A DNA stretch of 9,823 nt from Methylocystaceae bacterium. Lineage in GTDB: Bacteria; Pseudomonadota; Alphaproteobacteria; Rhizobiales; Beijerinckiaceae. Below the pieces are notes generated by a model. The model made no database searches. It was not told the DNA's origin and saw only the letters and a list, made by a program, of their open reading frames with translations. Shown here piece after piece: positions 1-7,164 of the stretch; the stretch's first letter is position 1; each line of letters starts with the position of its first letter. The stretch covers positions 3,769 to 13,591 of the forward strand of contig PLZT01000280.1 of NCBI GenBank assembly GCA_003152255.1. The letters are read 5' to 3'. Position numbers and translations under genes: made by a program.

Positions 1-1730
1 GCGAGGCAGGGATCGAAGGAATGCAGCGTCCTTAGGATTTCCAGCGGCTTTTGCGGATCGGCGAGCGGCGTATCCATCAACGCGGCTTCGAACGCGCCGA
101 TATTGCCCTTGGGGTCGCGCGGACTGCCGTTCCAGGTGGTCGGCACGACGCATTGGTAATTGTCGATCTTGCCGTCCTTGACCTTGATCCAATGCGCCAG
201 CGCGCCGCGCGGCGCCTCGGTGAAGCCATAGCCCTTGGCGTCCTTTGGCCAGGCCTCCGGCTTCCACTTGTCGACATTGGCGGTGGAGGAATCTCCCGCC
301 TTGATGGTGGCGATCAGCTTGTCCTGGAAGTGCTTCAGCTTATGCGCGGCCCATTGGCACTCCAGCGCGCGCGCGGCTGTTCTGCCGAGCGTCGAGAACA
401 GCGCCGTCACGGGAACATCGAGCGTCTTGAGCAGCCGGTCGGTCGGCTCCTTGAACTCCGGATTGCCCTGCGCATAGCCGATGATATAGCGGGCGAGCGG
501 CCCGACCTCGACCGCATTGCCCCGCCAGCGCGGCGATTTGATCCAGGAATATTTGGCGTTCTCGTCGAGTTCCTGGATATTGGTCGGCGTGCCCTTGGTC
601 GCCGGACCCAATTTGTAATTGGGCTCGGTCACGCCATCCCAGGGGTGCAGCCCCTTGGTTTCGTCGGGATATTTATACCAGGAGTGCGTGACGAACTCCT
701 GGATTTGCTCGGGGTCCGCGTGATCGATCGGGAGCACTTCGGCAAGATTGCCGTTGAGGATCACGCCGCGCGGCAGCAATAGATTTTTCGCCGAATAGTC
801 ATTGGCGTGCTCGGGAATGTCGCCATAGCTCATGACGCTTTTGCCTGACAGCCCGCCGCCGTAGAGCCAGTCCTTGTAAAAAGAGGCGATGGCGGCGAGG
901 TCTGGCAGATAGACCTTTTCGACGAATTCGATCGAGCGATCGATGATGGAGCTGACTTCATTGAGCCGCTCCATGTTGATCGCGCCGACGGCGCCCGTCC
1001 CGTCGACGTTGATCGCGCAGGGCACGCCGCCGACCAGCCAGTTGGGATGCGGGTTCTTGCCGCCGTAGATGGTGTGGATCTTGACGATTTCCTTTTGGAA
1101 ATCGAGCGCCTCCAGATAATGCGCGACGGCCATCAGATTGGCCTCGGGCGGCAGCTTGTAGGCGGGGTGGCCCCAATAGGCGTTCTTGAACGGGCCGAGT
1201 TGGCCCGACTCCACGAACTTCTTGAGCCGGATCTGCAGATCCTTGAAATAGCCGGGCGACGACAGCGGCCAATCGGAAATCGACTGCGCCAGCGTCGAGG
1301 TCGCCTTGGGATCGGCGGAAAGCGCCGACACGACATCGACCCAGTCGAGCGCGTGCAGATGGTAGAAATGCACGAGGTGATCATGCACTTGCAACGTCAG
1401 CTGCATGATGTTGCGGATCGAGTTGGCGTTCTCCGGGATCGCGATTCCGAGCGCGTTCTCGACCGCGCGCACGGAAGTGAGAGCATGCGTGCCCGTGCAG
1501 ACGCCGCAGATGCGCTGCGTGAAGGCCCAGGCGTCGCGTGGATCGCGCCCGCGCAGGATCACCTCGATTCCGCGCCACATCGTGCCGGTCGACACCGCGT
1601 TGCGGATCACATTATCCTTGTCGACGTTCACCTCAACGCGCAAATGCCCTTCGATCCTTGTCACCGGATCGACGACGACACGCTTGCCGGAGTTGTCGAG
1701 ATTGAAGCCGTTCGGCGTTTCAATGCCCAT
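1..1730 (-). CDS. hupL: Uptake [NiFe] hydrogenase large subunit HupL (3' end cut by window edge)
   Basis: Catalytic subunit of the membrane-bound uptake hydrogenase, which oxidises H2 at a Ni-Fe(CN)2CO centre and passes electrons to HupS. 576 complete codons are visible. The N-terminal nickel-binding motif [10 protein letters not shown] has Cys75 and Cys78, preceded by the conserved RIEGHL (residues 25-30). The C-terminal motif is entered (SFDPCL, Cys575) but the last Cys, His and the maturation peptide lie beyond the left edge; about 20 residues are missing compared with family members of roughly 596 residues. Val77 and Leu125 occupy the gas-channel positions typical of catalytic rather than sensory enzymes. 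The ATG at 1730 gives MGIETPNGF and has a GGGGAA ribosome binding site about 7 bases upstream. It starts 24 bases after the hupS stop, so the two are co-transcribed. HupL has no signal of its own and is expected to be carried across the membrane with HupS. The reading frame is intact throughout. Confidence 0.97.
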   Translation of the reverse strand, partial: MGIETPNGFNLDNSGKRVVVDPVTRIEGHLRVEVNVDKDNVIRNAVSTGTMWRGIEVILRGRDPRDAWAFTQRICGVCTGTHALTSVRAVENALGIAIPENANSIRNIMQLTLQVHDHLVHFYHLHALDWVDVVSALSADPKATSTLAQSISDWPLSSPGYFKDLQIRLKKFVESGQLGPFKNAYWGHPAYKLPPEANLMAVAHYLEALDFQKEIVKIHTIYGGKNPHPNWLVGGVPCAINVDGTGAVGAINMERLNEVSSIIDRSIEFVEKVYLPDLAAIASFYKDWLYGGGLSGKSVMSYGDIPEHANDYSAKNLLLPRGVILNGNLAEVLPIDHADPEQIQEFVTHSWYKYPDETKGLHPWDGVTEPNYKLGPATKGTPTNIQELDENAKYSWIKSPRWRGNAVEVGPLARYIIGYAQGNPEFKEPTDRLLKTLDVPVTALFSTLGRTAARALECQWAAHKLKHFQDKLIATIKAGDSSTANVDKWKPEAWPKDAKGYGFTEAPRGALAHWIKVKDGKIDNYQCVVPTTWNGSPRDPKGNIGAFEAALMDTPLADPQKPLEILRTLHSFDPCL

Positions 1731-1754
1731 GATTGCGTTTCCCCAACGGAATGA

Positions 1755-2843
1755 TCAAGCGTTGCGATCGGTGTCGGACGGCTTCGTCGCGATGCGCTTT
1801 ATCGCGGTCACCGCCGCATGCGCCGCGACGCCCACGCCGACGACGCCGACCGCGGCCAGTCCGACCTCGTCGGCGTTATGCTCGATCCCGAATTGCTTGA
1901 TGTTGGCGAGGCGCTCGTAGAACGGCCCCTTGTCCCAAAAGCCCTCTTCCGAACAGCCGATGCAGCCGTGTCCCGACTGAATGGGGAAGGACACGCCGCC
2001 GTTCCAGCGCACGGTGGAGCAGGCGTTGTAGGTCGTCGGCCCCTTGCATCCCATCTTGTAGAGGCAGTAGCCCTTGCGCGCGTTCTCGTCGTCCCACTCC
2101 TCGACGAATTGCCCGGCGTCGAAATGCGCCCGCCGATAGCATTTGTCGTGGATGCGCTGCGAATAGAACATCTTTGGGCGGCCCTGCCGGTCGAGTTCGG
2201 GCAACCTCCCGAAAGTGGTGATGAAGGTGATGACGCCGGTCATTACCTCGGCGATTGGCGGGCATCCCGGCACTTTGATGATCGGCTTGTCCAGAATGAC
2301 CTTGTCGATCGGCGTCGCCTGGGTCGGATTGGGCTTCGCCGCCTGCACGCAGCCCCATGACGCGCAGGACCCCCAGGCGATGAGGGCCGAGGCGTCTTCG
2401 GCCATCCATTTCAGCTTTTCGACGAAGGGCTTGCCGCCGTCGATGCAGAACATGCCGCCCTCGTTGAGCGGCGGATTGCCTTCGACCGCGAGAATATATT
2501 TGCCCTTATATTTTTCCTTGGTCTCGGCGAGAATTTCCTCGGCCTGATGACCGGCCGCGGCCATGATCGTGTCGTCGTAATCGAGCGAGATCATCGACAG
2601 CACGACGTCTTTCACCAGCGGATGCGCCGAACGGATGAAGCTCTCCGAACAGCAGGTGCACTCCAGCCCGTGCATCCAGATGACGGGCACGCGCGGATTG
2701 GTCTCCAACGCGCGGGCCATGGTGGCGGCGGCCGTCGATCCCATGCCGAGGCTCGCGGCGGTCAGCGAACAGAATTTGGTGAAGCTGCGGCGCGTGACGC
2801 CCTGGCGACGGATCACGTCGTAAAAGGTTTCGATGGCGGCCAT
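1755..2843 (-). CDS. hupS: Uptake [NiFe] hydrogenase small subunit HupS, six-cysteine O2-tolerant type
   Basis: Electron-transfer subunit of the uptake hydrogenase, 362 residues, carrying three Fe-S clusters. A twin-arginine signal is visible (TRRSFTKF, residues 18-25), with likely cleavage after Ala45 (ARA/LETNP). Proximal cluster ligands are Cys62, Cys64, Cys65, Cys160, Cys165 and Cys194. Subtracting 45 gives 17, 19, 20, 115, 120 and 149, the exact numbering of the [4Fe-3S] cluster of Ralstonia eutropha HoxK. Distal ligands are His232, Cys235, Cys260 and Cys266; medial [3Fe-4S] ligands are Cys275, Cys294 and Cys297. A hydrophobic Val/Ala/Gly segment at about 327-345 is the C-terminal membrane anchor, which normally docks on a HupC-type cytochrome b. 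The ATG at 2843 is preferred over an in-frame TTG at 2879 because of the GGGGAGGG sequence just before it and because the protein then begins like other HupS precursors. Group 1d (O2-tolerant uptake) is inferred from the six cysteines. Confidence 0.97.
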   Translation of the reverse strand: MAAIETFYDVIRRQGVTRRSFTKFCSLTAASLGMGSTAAATMARALETNPRVPVIWMHGLECTCCSESFIRSAHPLVKDVVLSMISLDYDDTIMAAAGHQAEEILAETKEKYKGKYILAVEGNPPLNEGGMFCIDGGKPFVEKLKWMAEDASALIAWGSCASWGCVQAAKPNPTQATPIDKVILDKPIIKVPGCPPIAEVMTGVITFITTFGRLPELDRQGRPKMFYSQRIHDKCYRRAHFDAGQFVEEWDDENARKGYCLYKMGCKGPTTYNACSTVRWNGGVSFPIQSGHGCIGCSEEGFWDKGPFYERLANIKQFGIEHNADEVGLAAVGVVGVGVAAHAAVTAIKRIATKPSDTDRNA

Positions 2844-2911
2844 GTCCCTCCCCGCTGCTTTTATTGTGCAGAGCGGCAATCTTGCGACGCCGCGGCTGCG
2901 TCATAGCGGGT

Positions 2912-2927
2912 GGCAAGAAGCAGGCCA
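2912..2927 (-). promoter_or_regulatory. Sigma-54 (-24/-12) promoter candidate for hupSL
   Basis: On the minus strand the element reads TGGCCTGCTTCTTGCC. It matches the RpoN consensus TGGCACG-N4-TTGC, with the required GG and GC separated by exactly 10 bases; the mismatches lie at the A and C after TGGC. The predicted start of transcription is near 2901, giving a leader of roughly 58 bases before the hupS ATG. Sigma-54 promoters activated by HoxA/HupR-type NtrC-family regulators drive uptake hydrogenase genes in several proteobacteria, which fits the hupUV sensor genes directly upstream. Identified by eye only. Confidence 0.7.
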
Positions 2928-2958
2928 GCGCATCGGCGACGCCAACTCCCGCGCAATC

Positions 2959-2990
2959 TCGACGATCGCCCCCGGGCGCCGATCCGTCGA
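2959..2990. promoter_or_regulatory. Imperfect dyad in the hupV-hupS gap, possible activator site or mRNA hairpin
   Basis: Left arm TCGACGATCG (2959-2968) and right arm CGATCCGTCGA (2980-2990) are complementary over 10 base pairs, with one bulged base at 2985 and an 11-base GC-rich centre. It is centred about 70-75 bases upstream of the predicted hupS transcription start, so it could be an upstream activator site for an NtrC-type regulator. It could equally form a hairpin in mRNA reading out of hupV. No T-run follows on the minus strand, so it is not a standard Rho-independent terminator. GC-rich background makes chance dyads fairly common. Confidence 0.3.
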
Positions 2991-3043
2991 AGCGATCCCA
3001 GGGATGAAAATCAAATTTCCAGCGGCAGAAAGCGACTAGCCAA

Positions 3044-4495
3044 TCAATGCGCGGTGCAGACCATGCAGGGGTCGAAGGAGCGGACGATATGCTGCACCGC
3101 AACGGACGACGCCCCCTCGTCTCCGACCTCAAGGCCCTGGAGGGCGAACTCGAGCGGACCCGGCGCGCCATTGGCGTCGCGGGGCGAAAAATTCCAGGTG
3201 GTCGGCGCGACGATCTGGTAGCGCAGGATGTGACCGTCGCGAAATGTCGCCCAATGGCCCAAGGCGCCGCGCGCCGCTTCGACGAAGCCGGTGACGGCGC
3301 CATCTCGCGCGGGGTCATCCTGAATGCAAAAGGGCTCGCCGAGCCGCAAATCGCGCGCCCAGTTCTCGGCGGATTGCGTCAAAATCGCGATCTCCAGAAG
3401 CCGCGCCACGACACGCGAGAAAACATTGGACGCGCCCGCGCGCGCCAGCAGATCGCGGATCAGCGGATGGCCCGCGACGGCCTGACGCGCCAGCGCGCCG
3501 ACCTCGACCGCGCGCCCCGCGAGGCGCGGCGCCTTGGCGAAGGAATAGGCCCCCTCGCGGCTCATGTCGGGAATGGTTTCGGCATTGGCCGGCTCGGCCG
3601 CGCTGTCGCGCATCCAGGCGTGCGACACATCCTCGCGGATCGCGTCGAAGGGAAGCGGTCCCGCCGCCCCGGCCGCGCTGTCATAGTGACCGCTGGGAAA
3701 TTGGTGGCCGTTCGGTCCAAGATAGGCGCCGCTCGACATCAACAACCCAGGGCCGCGCCCCAATTGGTCGAGCCTGACCTCGCGCGCGACGCGCAGGAAG
3801 GCGGCGAAGTCTCCCGCGGCGCCCTGCCCTTCCGCGAATGTCTCGAGCGCGTCGCCGGTCTCTAGCGCGATAACGGCCTCGAGAGGCGCGGCGATCAGCG
3901 TCTTCTCGAGGAAATCGCGGAAGGCGGCGAGCAGGGCGAGCAGCCGCATCTGTTCGCCAAGTTCGATCGCCCGCGTGACGCCGCCGGGCCGGAAGGCAAG
4001 GCTGTGCGGCCATTTGCCGGCGATGAGCCCCATCGTCTGGAGCAGCCCCGCGCGCGCCGGGAGCGTCTCGCGCAAGTTCGTTCCCCGCGTCGCCTTGAAG
4101 CGGCGCTCCACGGCCTCGAACCAAGGCCGCCCAGCATAAGCCTCGCGCGCGAAATCCGGCATGAAGAAGACGTAGAAATGCGTCAGATGGTCGGCGATGT
4201 TTTCCGCGGCATGGGCGATGTTGGTCAAGAGCAGGCCGTTGGGCGCCGCTCGCGCATTTCCCGCGGCGCGCAACACCGCGGCGACGGCGAGGGATTGCGA
4301 AACAGAGCAAATGCCGCAAATGCGCGGCGCGATCGCCAGCGCGTCCTCGGCTGGCCGCCCGATCAGGATTTGCTCGAAACCGCGATAGAGCGGCGCCGAC
4401 ACAAAGGCTTGCCGCACGGTTCCGGCGTCGACATCGAGCGTGACCTCCAGATCGCCTTCGACGCGATTGAACGGTCCGATGACGATCCGGCTCAT
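3044..4495 (-). CDS. hupV: H2-sensing regulatory [NiFe] hydrogenase large subunit HupV (HoxC type)
   Basis: Catalytic-site subunit of the cytoplasmic regulatory hydrogenase, which binds H2 and signals rather than feeding respiration. 483 residues. The N-terminal motif is RICGICSVSQS with Cys60 and Cys63; the C-terminal motif DPCMVCTAH has Cys477 and Cys480. The protein stops immediately after this His, so the peptide cut by the HupD-type protease in catalytic large subunits is absent, a hallmark of sensor hydrogenases. Ile62 and Phe110 match, position for position, the bulky residues that narrow the gas channel in R. eutropha HoxC and make the sensor insensitive to O2. The ATG at 4495 overlaps the hupU stop as ATGA, implying translational coupling. 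An open frame continues upstream to 5164, but that part is only the shadow of hupU. No twin-arginine signal is present here or in HupU, consistent with a cytoplasmic location. Confidence 0.96.
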   Translation of the reverse strand: MSRIVIGPFNRVEGDLEVTLDVDAGTVRQAFVSAPLYRGFEQILIGRPAEDALAIAPRICGICSVSQSLAVAAVLRAAGNARAAPNGLLLTNIAHAAENIADHLTHFYVFFMPDFAREAYAGRPWFEAVERRFKATRGTNLRETLPARAGLLQTMGLIAGKWPHSLAFRPGGVTRAIELGEQMRLLALLAAFRDFLEKTLIAAPLEAVIALETGDALETFAEGQGAAGDFAAFLRVAREVRLDQLGRGPGLLMSSGAYLGPNGHQFPSGHYDSAAGAAGPLPFDAIREDVSHAWMRDSAAEPANAETIPDMSREGAYSFAKAPRLAGRAVEVGALARQAVAGHPLIRDLLARAGASNVFSRVVARLLEIAILTQSAENWARDLRLGEPFCIQDDPARDGAVTGFVEAARGALGHWATFRDGHILRYQIVAPTTWNFSPRDANGAPGPLEFALQGLEVGDEGASSVAVQHIVRSFDPCMVCTAH

Positions 4496-5502
4496 CTTTG
4501 CTTCTTCGCGCCGGGAGCCGGCGGCAATTCGAGGCGATCCGAACGGGAATTCTCGCGCACGCGCCTTGGCGTCGCCGATTTCGACAGCGCGGCGAGAGCG
4601 ACGAACCAGGCCTTGGGCATATCGAGCGGCAGGCCGATCGGAATGCCCGCGAGTTTCGGCGTCTGGAGAAAGCCGCGCGTGGTTTCGAAACCGGGAGAAG
4701 TGCAGGCGATGCAGGTCGATCCGACCTGGGTGCAGGAGCCGCCGCCGTTCCAGGACCGCTGGTTGCAATCGCCGACCGCCTGCGTCGCCTTGCAGCCGAG
4801 ATTCTCCATCAGGCACCCGCGTTCGGAGAAGCGCTCGGCGCTCGCCTTGAACTCGTAAAACTCGTTGCGGCTGCATCCGTGATGCGCGAGATGATCCGCG
4901 AAAATACGCGGCCTCCCGAGGCTGTCCATGTCGGCGCGGCCGAAGACGCCCAGCGACAGGGCCAGCAGCGTCTCCATGATCCAGCCGGGATGCGGCGCGC
5001 AGCCGGAGATATTGACGACCGGCAATCCGGAGCGCGAGACATAATCGGCGCCGAGCGCGCCGCCCCGATCGCCCCCGAGATATTGCAAGCCGCGCGCGTC
5101 GGTTGGATCGGGCGTCGCGGCGGGAATGCCGCCAAAAGCGGCGCAAGAGCCGATGGCGACGCAATAACGGGCTCGCGGCGCGAGCGCTCTGATCCAGTCG
5201 AGCATGCTACGCCCGGTCCCGGCGACCCTGTTGAAAAGTCCCGAGCCATCGGGACCATGCAATATCGAGCCCTCGATGCACAGCGCGTCAAGCGCCAAGT
5301 CTCCGCGCTCGATTTTCGAGAGGATCGCCCGCGCTTCCGCCCCCGTTTCCTCGCTTACGCTTGGATGCCACAACAAGTTTACGCCGAAGCCGCGCAGTTC
5401 CTCGAACCAGCCGGACGCGCCCCGCTCCAGAATCGACATCGTGCATCCGCCGCAACCGCCGGCCTGCAACCAGAGCACATTGAAGGGTTTCGCGCGCCGC
5501 AT
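4492..5502 (-). CDS. hupU: H2-sensing regulatory [NiFe] hydrogenase small subunit HupU (HoxB type)
   Basis: Fe-S subunit of the regulatory hydrogenase, 336 residues. It starts directly with the catalytic fold (MRRAKPFNVLWLQAGGCGGC) and has no Tat signal and no C-terminal membrane anchor, unlike HupS. Proximal ligands are Cys17, Cys20, Cys120 and Cys168; glycines (Gly19, Gly125) stand where HupS has its two extra cysteines, so an ordinary [4Fe-4S] cluster is expected. Distal ligands are likely His207, Cys210, Cys230 and Cys237; medial-cluster cysteines are Cys246, Cys264 and Cys267, with an additional Cys257 between them. The polar, basic tail after about residue 305 corresponds to the C-terminal region that in HoxB helps oligomerisation and kinase contact (inference). 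An in-frame stop lies immediately before the ATG at 5502, so this is the first possible ATG; the ribosome binding site is weak. It is first in the hupUV pair. No hupT kinase gene lies next to it. Confidence 0.96.
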   Translation of the reverse strand: MRRAKPFNVLWLQAGGCGGCTMSILERGASGWFEELRGFGVNLLWHPSVSEETGAEARAILSKIERGDLALDALCIEGSILHGPDGSGLFNRVAGTGRSMLDWIRALAPRARYCVAIGSCAAFGGIPAATPDPTDARGLQYLGGDRGGALGADYVSRSGLPVVNISGCAPHPGWIMETLLALSLGVFGRADMDSLGRPRIFADHLAHHGCSRNEFYEFKASAERFSERGCLMENLGCKATQAVGDCNQRSWNGGGSCTQVGSTCIACTSPGFETTRGFLQTPKLAGIPIGLPLDMPKAWFVALAALSKSATPRRVRENSRSDRLELPPAPGAKKQR

Positions 5503-5724
5503 TCATTTGGCTCGTTTCGGAGATGCGCCCCATTGAAGCCGAGCTTCGCGCTTTCCGCAAGATTGCGCCGCGGCATGGTTGCGGATTCCAGCCTCTAACG
5601 GGAGCGGAGCGTTGGCGGGGCCGTGATCCCGGCCCATCGTAAGGGAGATGGACGCGGCATTGCCTGAACCGCCCACGCGGCCTACATTGTCGTGCGGGCC
5701 CCATATTCATAACGCGACATAATC
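5503..5724. other. Divergent intergenic region between hupU and the pirin gene
   Basis: These 222 bases must contain the start signals for both hupU (minus) and the pirin gene (plus). I find no convincing -35/-10 pair or sigma-54 element for either. A GC hairpin, GGGCCG-N6-CGGCCC, lies at 5618-5635 without a T-run. The last 25 bases before the pirin ATG are AT-richer (5703-5723) and lack a Shine-Dalgarno sequence. Confidence 0.5.
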
Positions 5725-6426
5725 ATGATCACGATGAGATCCGCCTCGGAGCGTGGGAACGCCAATTTGGGATGGCTGGATAGCCGTCACAGTTTTTCGT
5801 TTGGCGACTATTACGATCCCGCGCACATGGGCTTTGGTCCCTTGCGCGTCATCAACGAGGATCGCGTCCGTCCAGGCGCCGGCTTCAGCGCCCACGGGCA
5901 TCAGGACATGGAAATCATCTCCTTTGTTCTGGAAGGCGCCCTGGAACACAAGGACAGCATCGGCAACGGATCGGTGATCCGACCAAACGACGTACAGATC
6001 ATGTCGGCCGGGACCGGCATTCGCCACAGCGAATTCAACCATTCGAAAACCGAGCCGGTGCACTTTCTGCAGATTTGGGTTTTGCCAGATCAATTGGGCA
6101 TTCCGCCCCGCTACGATCAAAAGACATTTCCAGCATCCGAAAAATACGGACGCCTGCGCCTCATCGGATCGCCCAACGGCCGCGGCGACTCGATCGTCAT
6201 CAATCAGGAGGTGGAAATCTACGATGCGTTGCTGGACGCGAGCGCGACCGTCAGCCGTTCGCTGGCGCCCGGCCGCAAAAGCTGGGTCCAAGTCGTGCGC
6301 GGCGCCGTCGATGTCAACGGCAGGGTCGCGAACGCCGGCGACGGTGTCGCGGTGGAGAACGAGAAGAATTTAACAGTGACATCGCGCCAAAATGGCTCGG
6401 AGATGCTTTTGTTCGACCTGCCATAG
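5725..6426 (+). CDS. Pirin family protein, YhhW-like (bicupin)
   Basis: A 233-residue pirin-type cupin, almost the same length as E. coli YhhW (about 231 residues) and similar along the whole chain: ERGNANLGWLDSRHSFSF near the start, the SAGTGIRHSE block at 94-103, and a LLFDLP C-terminus. The expected metal ligands His57, His59, His101 and Glu103 are all present at the same positions as in YhhW. E. coli YhhW shows quercetin 2,3-dioxygenase activity in vitro; the physiological role of most bacterial pirins is unknown, so a metal-dependent dioxygenase or redox-linked role is only inferred. The ATG at 5725 gives MITMRSA, aligning with MIYLRKA of YhhW; there is no clear ribosome binding site, so translation may rely on a short or leaderless transcript. 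It diverges from hupU and converges on the cupin gene at 6557. No sign that it belongs to the hydrogenase operon. Confidence 0.93.
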   Translation: MITMRSASERGNANLGWLDSRHSFSFGDYYDPAHMGFGPLRVINEDRVRPGAGFSAHGHQDMEIISFVLEGALEHKDSIGNGSVIRPNDVQIMSAGTGIRHSEFNHSKTEPVHFLQIWVLPDQLGIPPRYDQKTFPASEKYGRLRLIGSPNGRGDSIVINQEVEIYDALLDASATVSRSLAPGRKSWVQVVRGAVDVNGRVANAGDGVAVENEKNLTVTSRQNGSEMLLFDLP

Positions 6427-6440
6427 CCGCGGAGGAGCCA

Positions 6441-6578
6441 ATGCTGTTTCTCGCCGGCAAGGGATTCCGGGTGTCGCCCAAGAGGTCATCGCGCAAGAGG
6501 CGACCGATTAAGCGAGAAGCGCGGACTTTGAGGAAGCCCCCATTGAAGTGCGTCTTTCATTTTGGCTTCGGCCAATAG
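6441..6578 (+). CDS. Possible small basic protein after the pirin gene (uncertain)
   Basis: A 45-residue ORF begins 14 bases after the pirin stop and has a strong GGAGG sequence 5 bases before its ATG. The product is very basic (14 Lys/Arg in 45 residues, concentrated in 14-36) with a hydrophobic start (MLFLAG). I do not recognise it. Its last 22 bases overlap the 3' end of the cupin gene on the other strand. The good ribosome binding site and tight spacing favour a second cistron after pirin. The unusual composition and lack of any recognisable domain favour a chance ORF. Confidence 0.27.
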   Translation: MLFLAGKGFRVSPKRSSRKRRPIKREARTLRKPPLKCVFHFGFGQ

Positions 6579-7045
6579 CCTCGGGGAGCGTCGGTCGCGT
6601 CGACGGGGGTTGTCTCGACCGGGCCTTCCCCGATAATTTGCACGACGACTTCCTCGTAGCCCGCGCCGTCCCAATGAACGCCATTCGCCGGATGCAGGAC
6701 ATATGAGCCGGCCTTCATCGGGATCGCCTTGTTGAAATCGAGGTCCTCTCCGACGCCATTCCACCAGACGCCCTTGATCACCGTCGCGTGCCGATCCCGG
6801 GAGTGAAAATGCGGGTTCGAATGCGCGCCCGGCGGGAAGCGCACGCGAATCACATAGAGGCCAGGCTTCGACGGATCACCAAACAGCCCCGCCTGCTCCG
6901 GTCCGATTCCGAGCGGGCTTTTGAAACGCACGTCCTCCGGCGCGATGCGAATGAAGTCTCGGACCGTCTGCGCGGCGGATGGAGCAAGCGCGACGGCCAA
7001 AGCGGCAAAAGCCACGCCGCTTGCCACAAATCCAACTCGCTTCAT
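6557..7045 (-). CDS. Exported single-domain cupin protein
   Basis: A 162-residue protein with an N-terminal Sec-type signal: MKR, a hydrophobic stretch at 5-21, and probable cleavage after Ala25 (APSAA/QT). The mature part is one small cupin barrel. Motif 1 is GAHSNPHFHSRDRH (73-86), with His79 and His81 as metal ligands; the usual Glu is not present, and Arg85/His86 stand at its place. Motif 2 is GSYVLHPANGVHW (113-125), with His124. A four-histidine metal site (79, 81, 86, 124) is therefore possible. The substrate is unknown; similar exported cupins are annotated only as cupin domain-containing proteins. The ATG at 7045 has an AGGGAGA ribosome binding site about 6 bases upstream. The gene is monocistronic as far as can be seen, facing the pirin gene tail to tail and diverging from the DUF1549 gene. 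Confidence 0.88.
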   Translation of the reverse strand: MKRVGFVASGVAFAALAVALAPSAAQTVRDFIRIAPEDVRFKSPLGIGPEQAGLFGDPSKPGLYVIRVRFPPGAHSNPHFHSRDRHATVIKGVWWNGVGEDLDFNKAIPMKAGSYVLHPANGVHWDGAGYEEVVVQIIGEGPVETTPVDATDAPRGYWPKPK

Positions 7046-7135
7046 CGCTTTCTCCCTTTAGCGCTTTCCGCTCGGATGGAATCATCGGGGCGACTGGAAA
7101 TCGATTTCGCCCCAAGCGAGCCCGATGGCCGGGAT

Positions 7136-7164
7136 TTTTTATAGCTAGTTATCTACTATGTAAA
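7136..7164 (-). promoter_or_regulatory. Possible sigma-70 type promoter of the cupin gene
   Basis: On the minus strand TTTACA (7159-7164) resembles a -35 box. A -10 box could be TAAAAA (7136-7141, 17-base spacing) or the better-matching TATAAA (7138-7143, 15-base spacing). This would give a leader of about 85 bases before the ATG at 7045. The -35 box falls inside the inverted repeat at 7149-7173, an arrangement typical of repressor control. Judged by eye only. Confidence 0.4.

Noticed and set aside
51..782. Long open frames on the plus strand across the hydrogenase genes (for example 51-782, 1047-1754, 3047-3865, 4498-5598)
   Set aside because: They are antisense shadows of hupL, hupV and hupU caused by high GC at third positions. 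Their translations are Arg/Ala/Gly-rich with no recognisable domain, while the minus-strand frames encode complete hydrogenase motifs.
2844..2879. N-terminal extension of HupS from a TTG at 2879
   Set aside because: The added 12 residues are unlike HupS signal peptides, and the ATG at 2843 has its own GGGGAGGG ribosome binding site.
3003..3020. AT-rich patch with AATCAA as an IHF site upstream of hupS
   Set aside because: The second half of the IHF consensus (TTR after four bases) is absent on both strands.
3044..5164. A 706-residue open frame that would make HupV much longer
   Set aside because: The part before 4495 is an out-of-frame reading of hupU. The HupV family start MSRIVIGPFNRVEG and the ATGA overlap fix the start at 4495.
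5618..5635. GGGCCG-N6-CGGCCC hairpin upstream of hupU
   Set aside because: Short GC stems are expected by chance in this DNA; no T-run and no link to a start signal.
5687..5723. TTGTCG with nearby CATAAC/TAACGC as a pirin promoter
   Set aside because: The better -10 match has a 15-base spacing, and the 17-base option (TAACGC) is a poor -10 box; evidence too thin to call.
5707..6291. 194-residue open frame antisense to the pirin gene
   Set aside because: The plus strand encodes a full-length pirin with all metal ligands; the antisense product matches nothing recognisable.
6562..6575. TTGGC-TTCG-GCCAA hairpin between the convergent pirin and cupin genes as a terminator
   Set aside because: The stem is only 5 bp, no T-run follows on either strand, and it lies in the last codons of the cupin gene.
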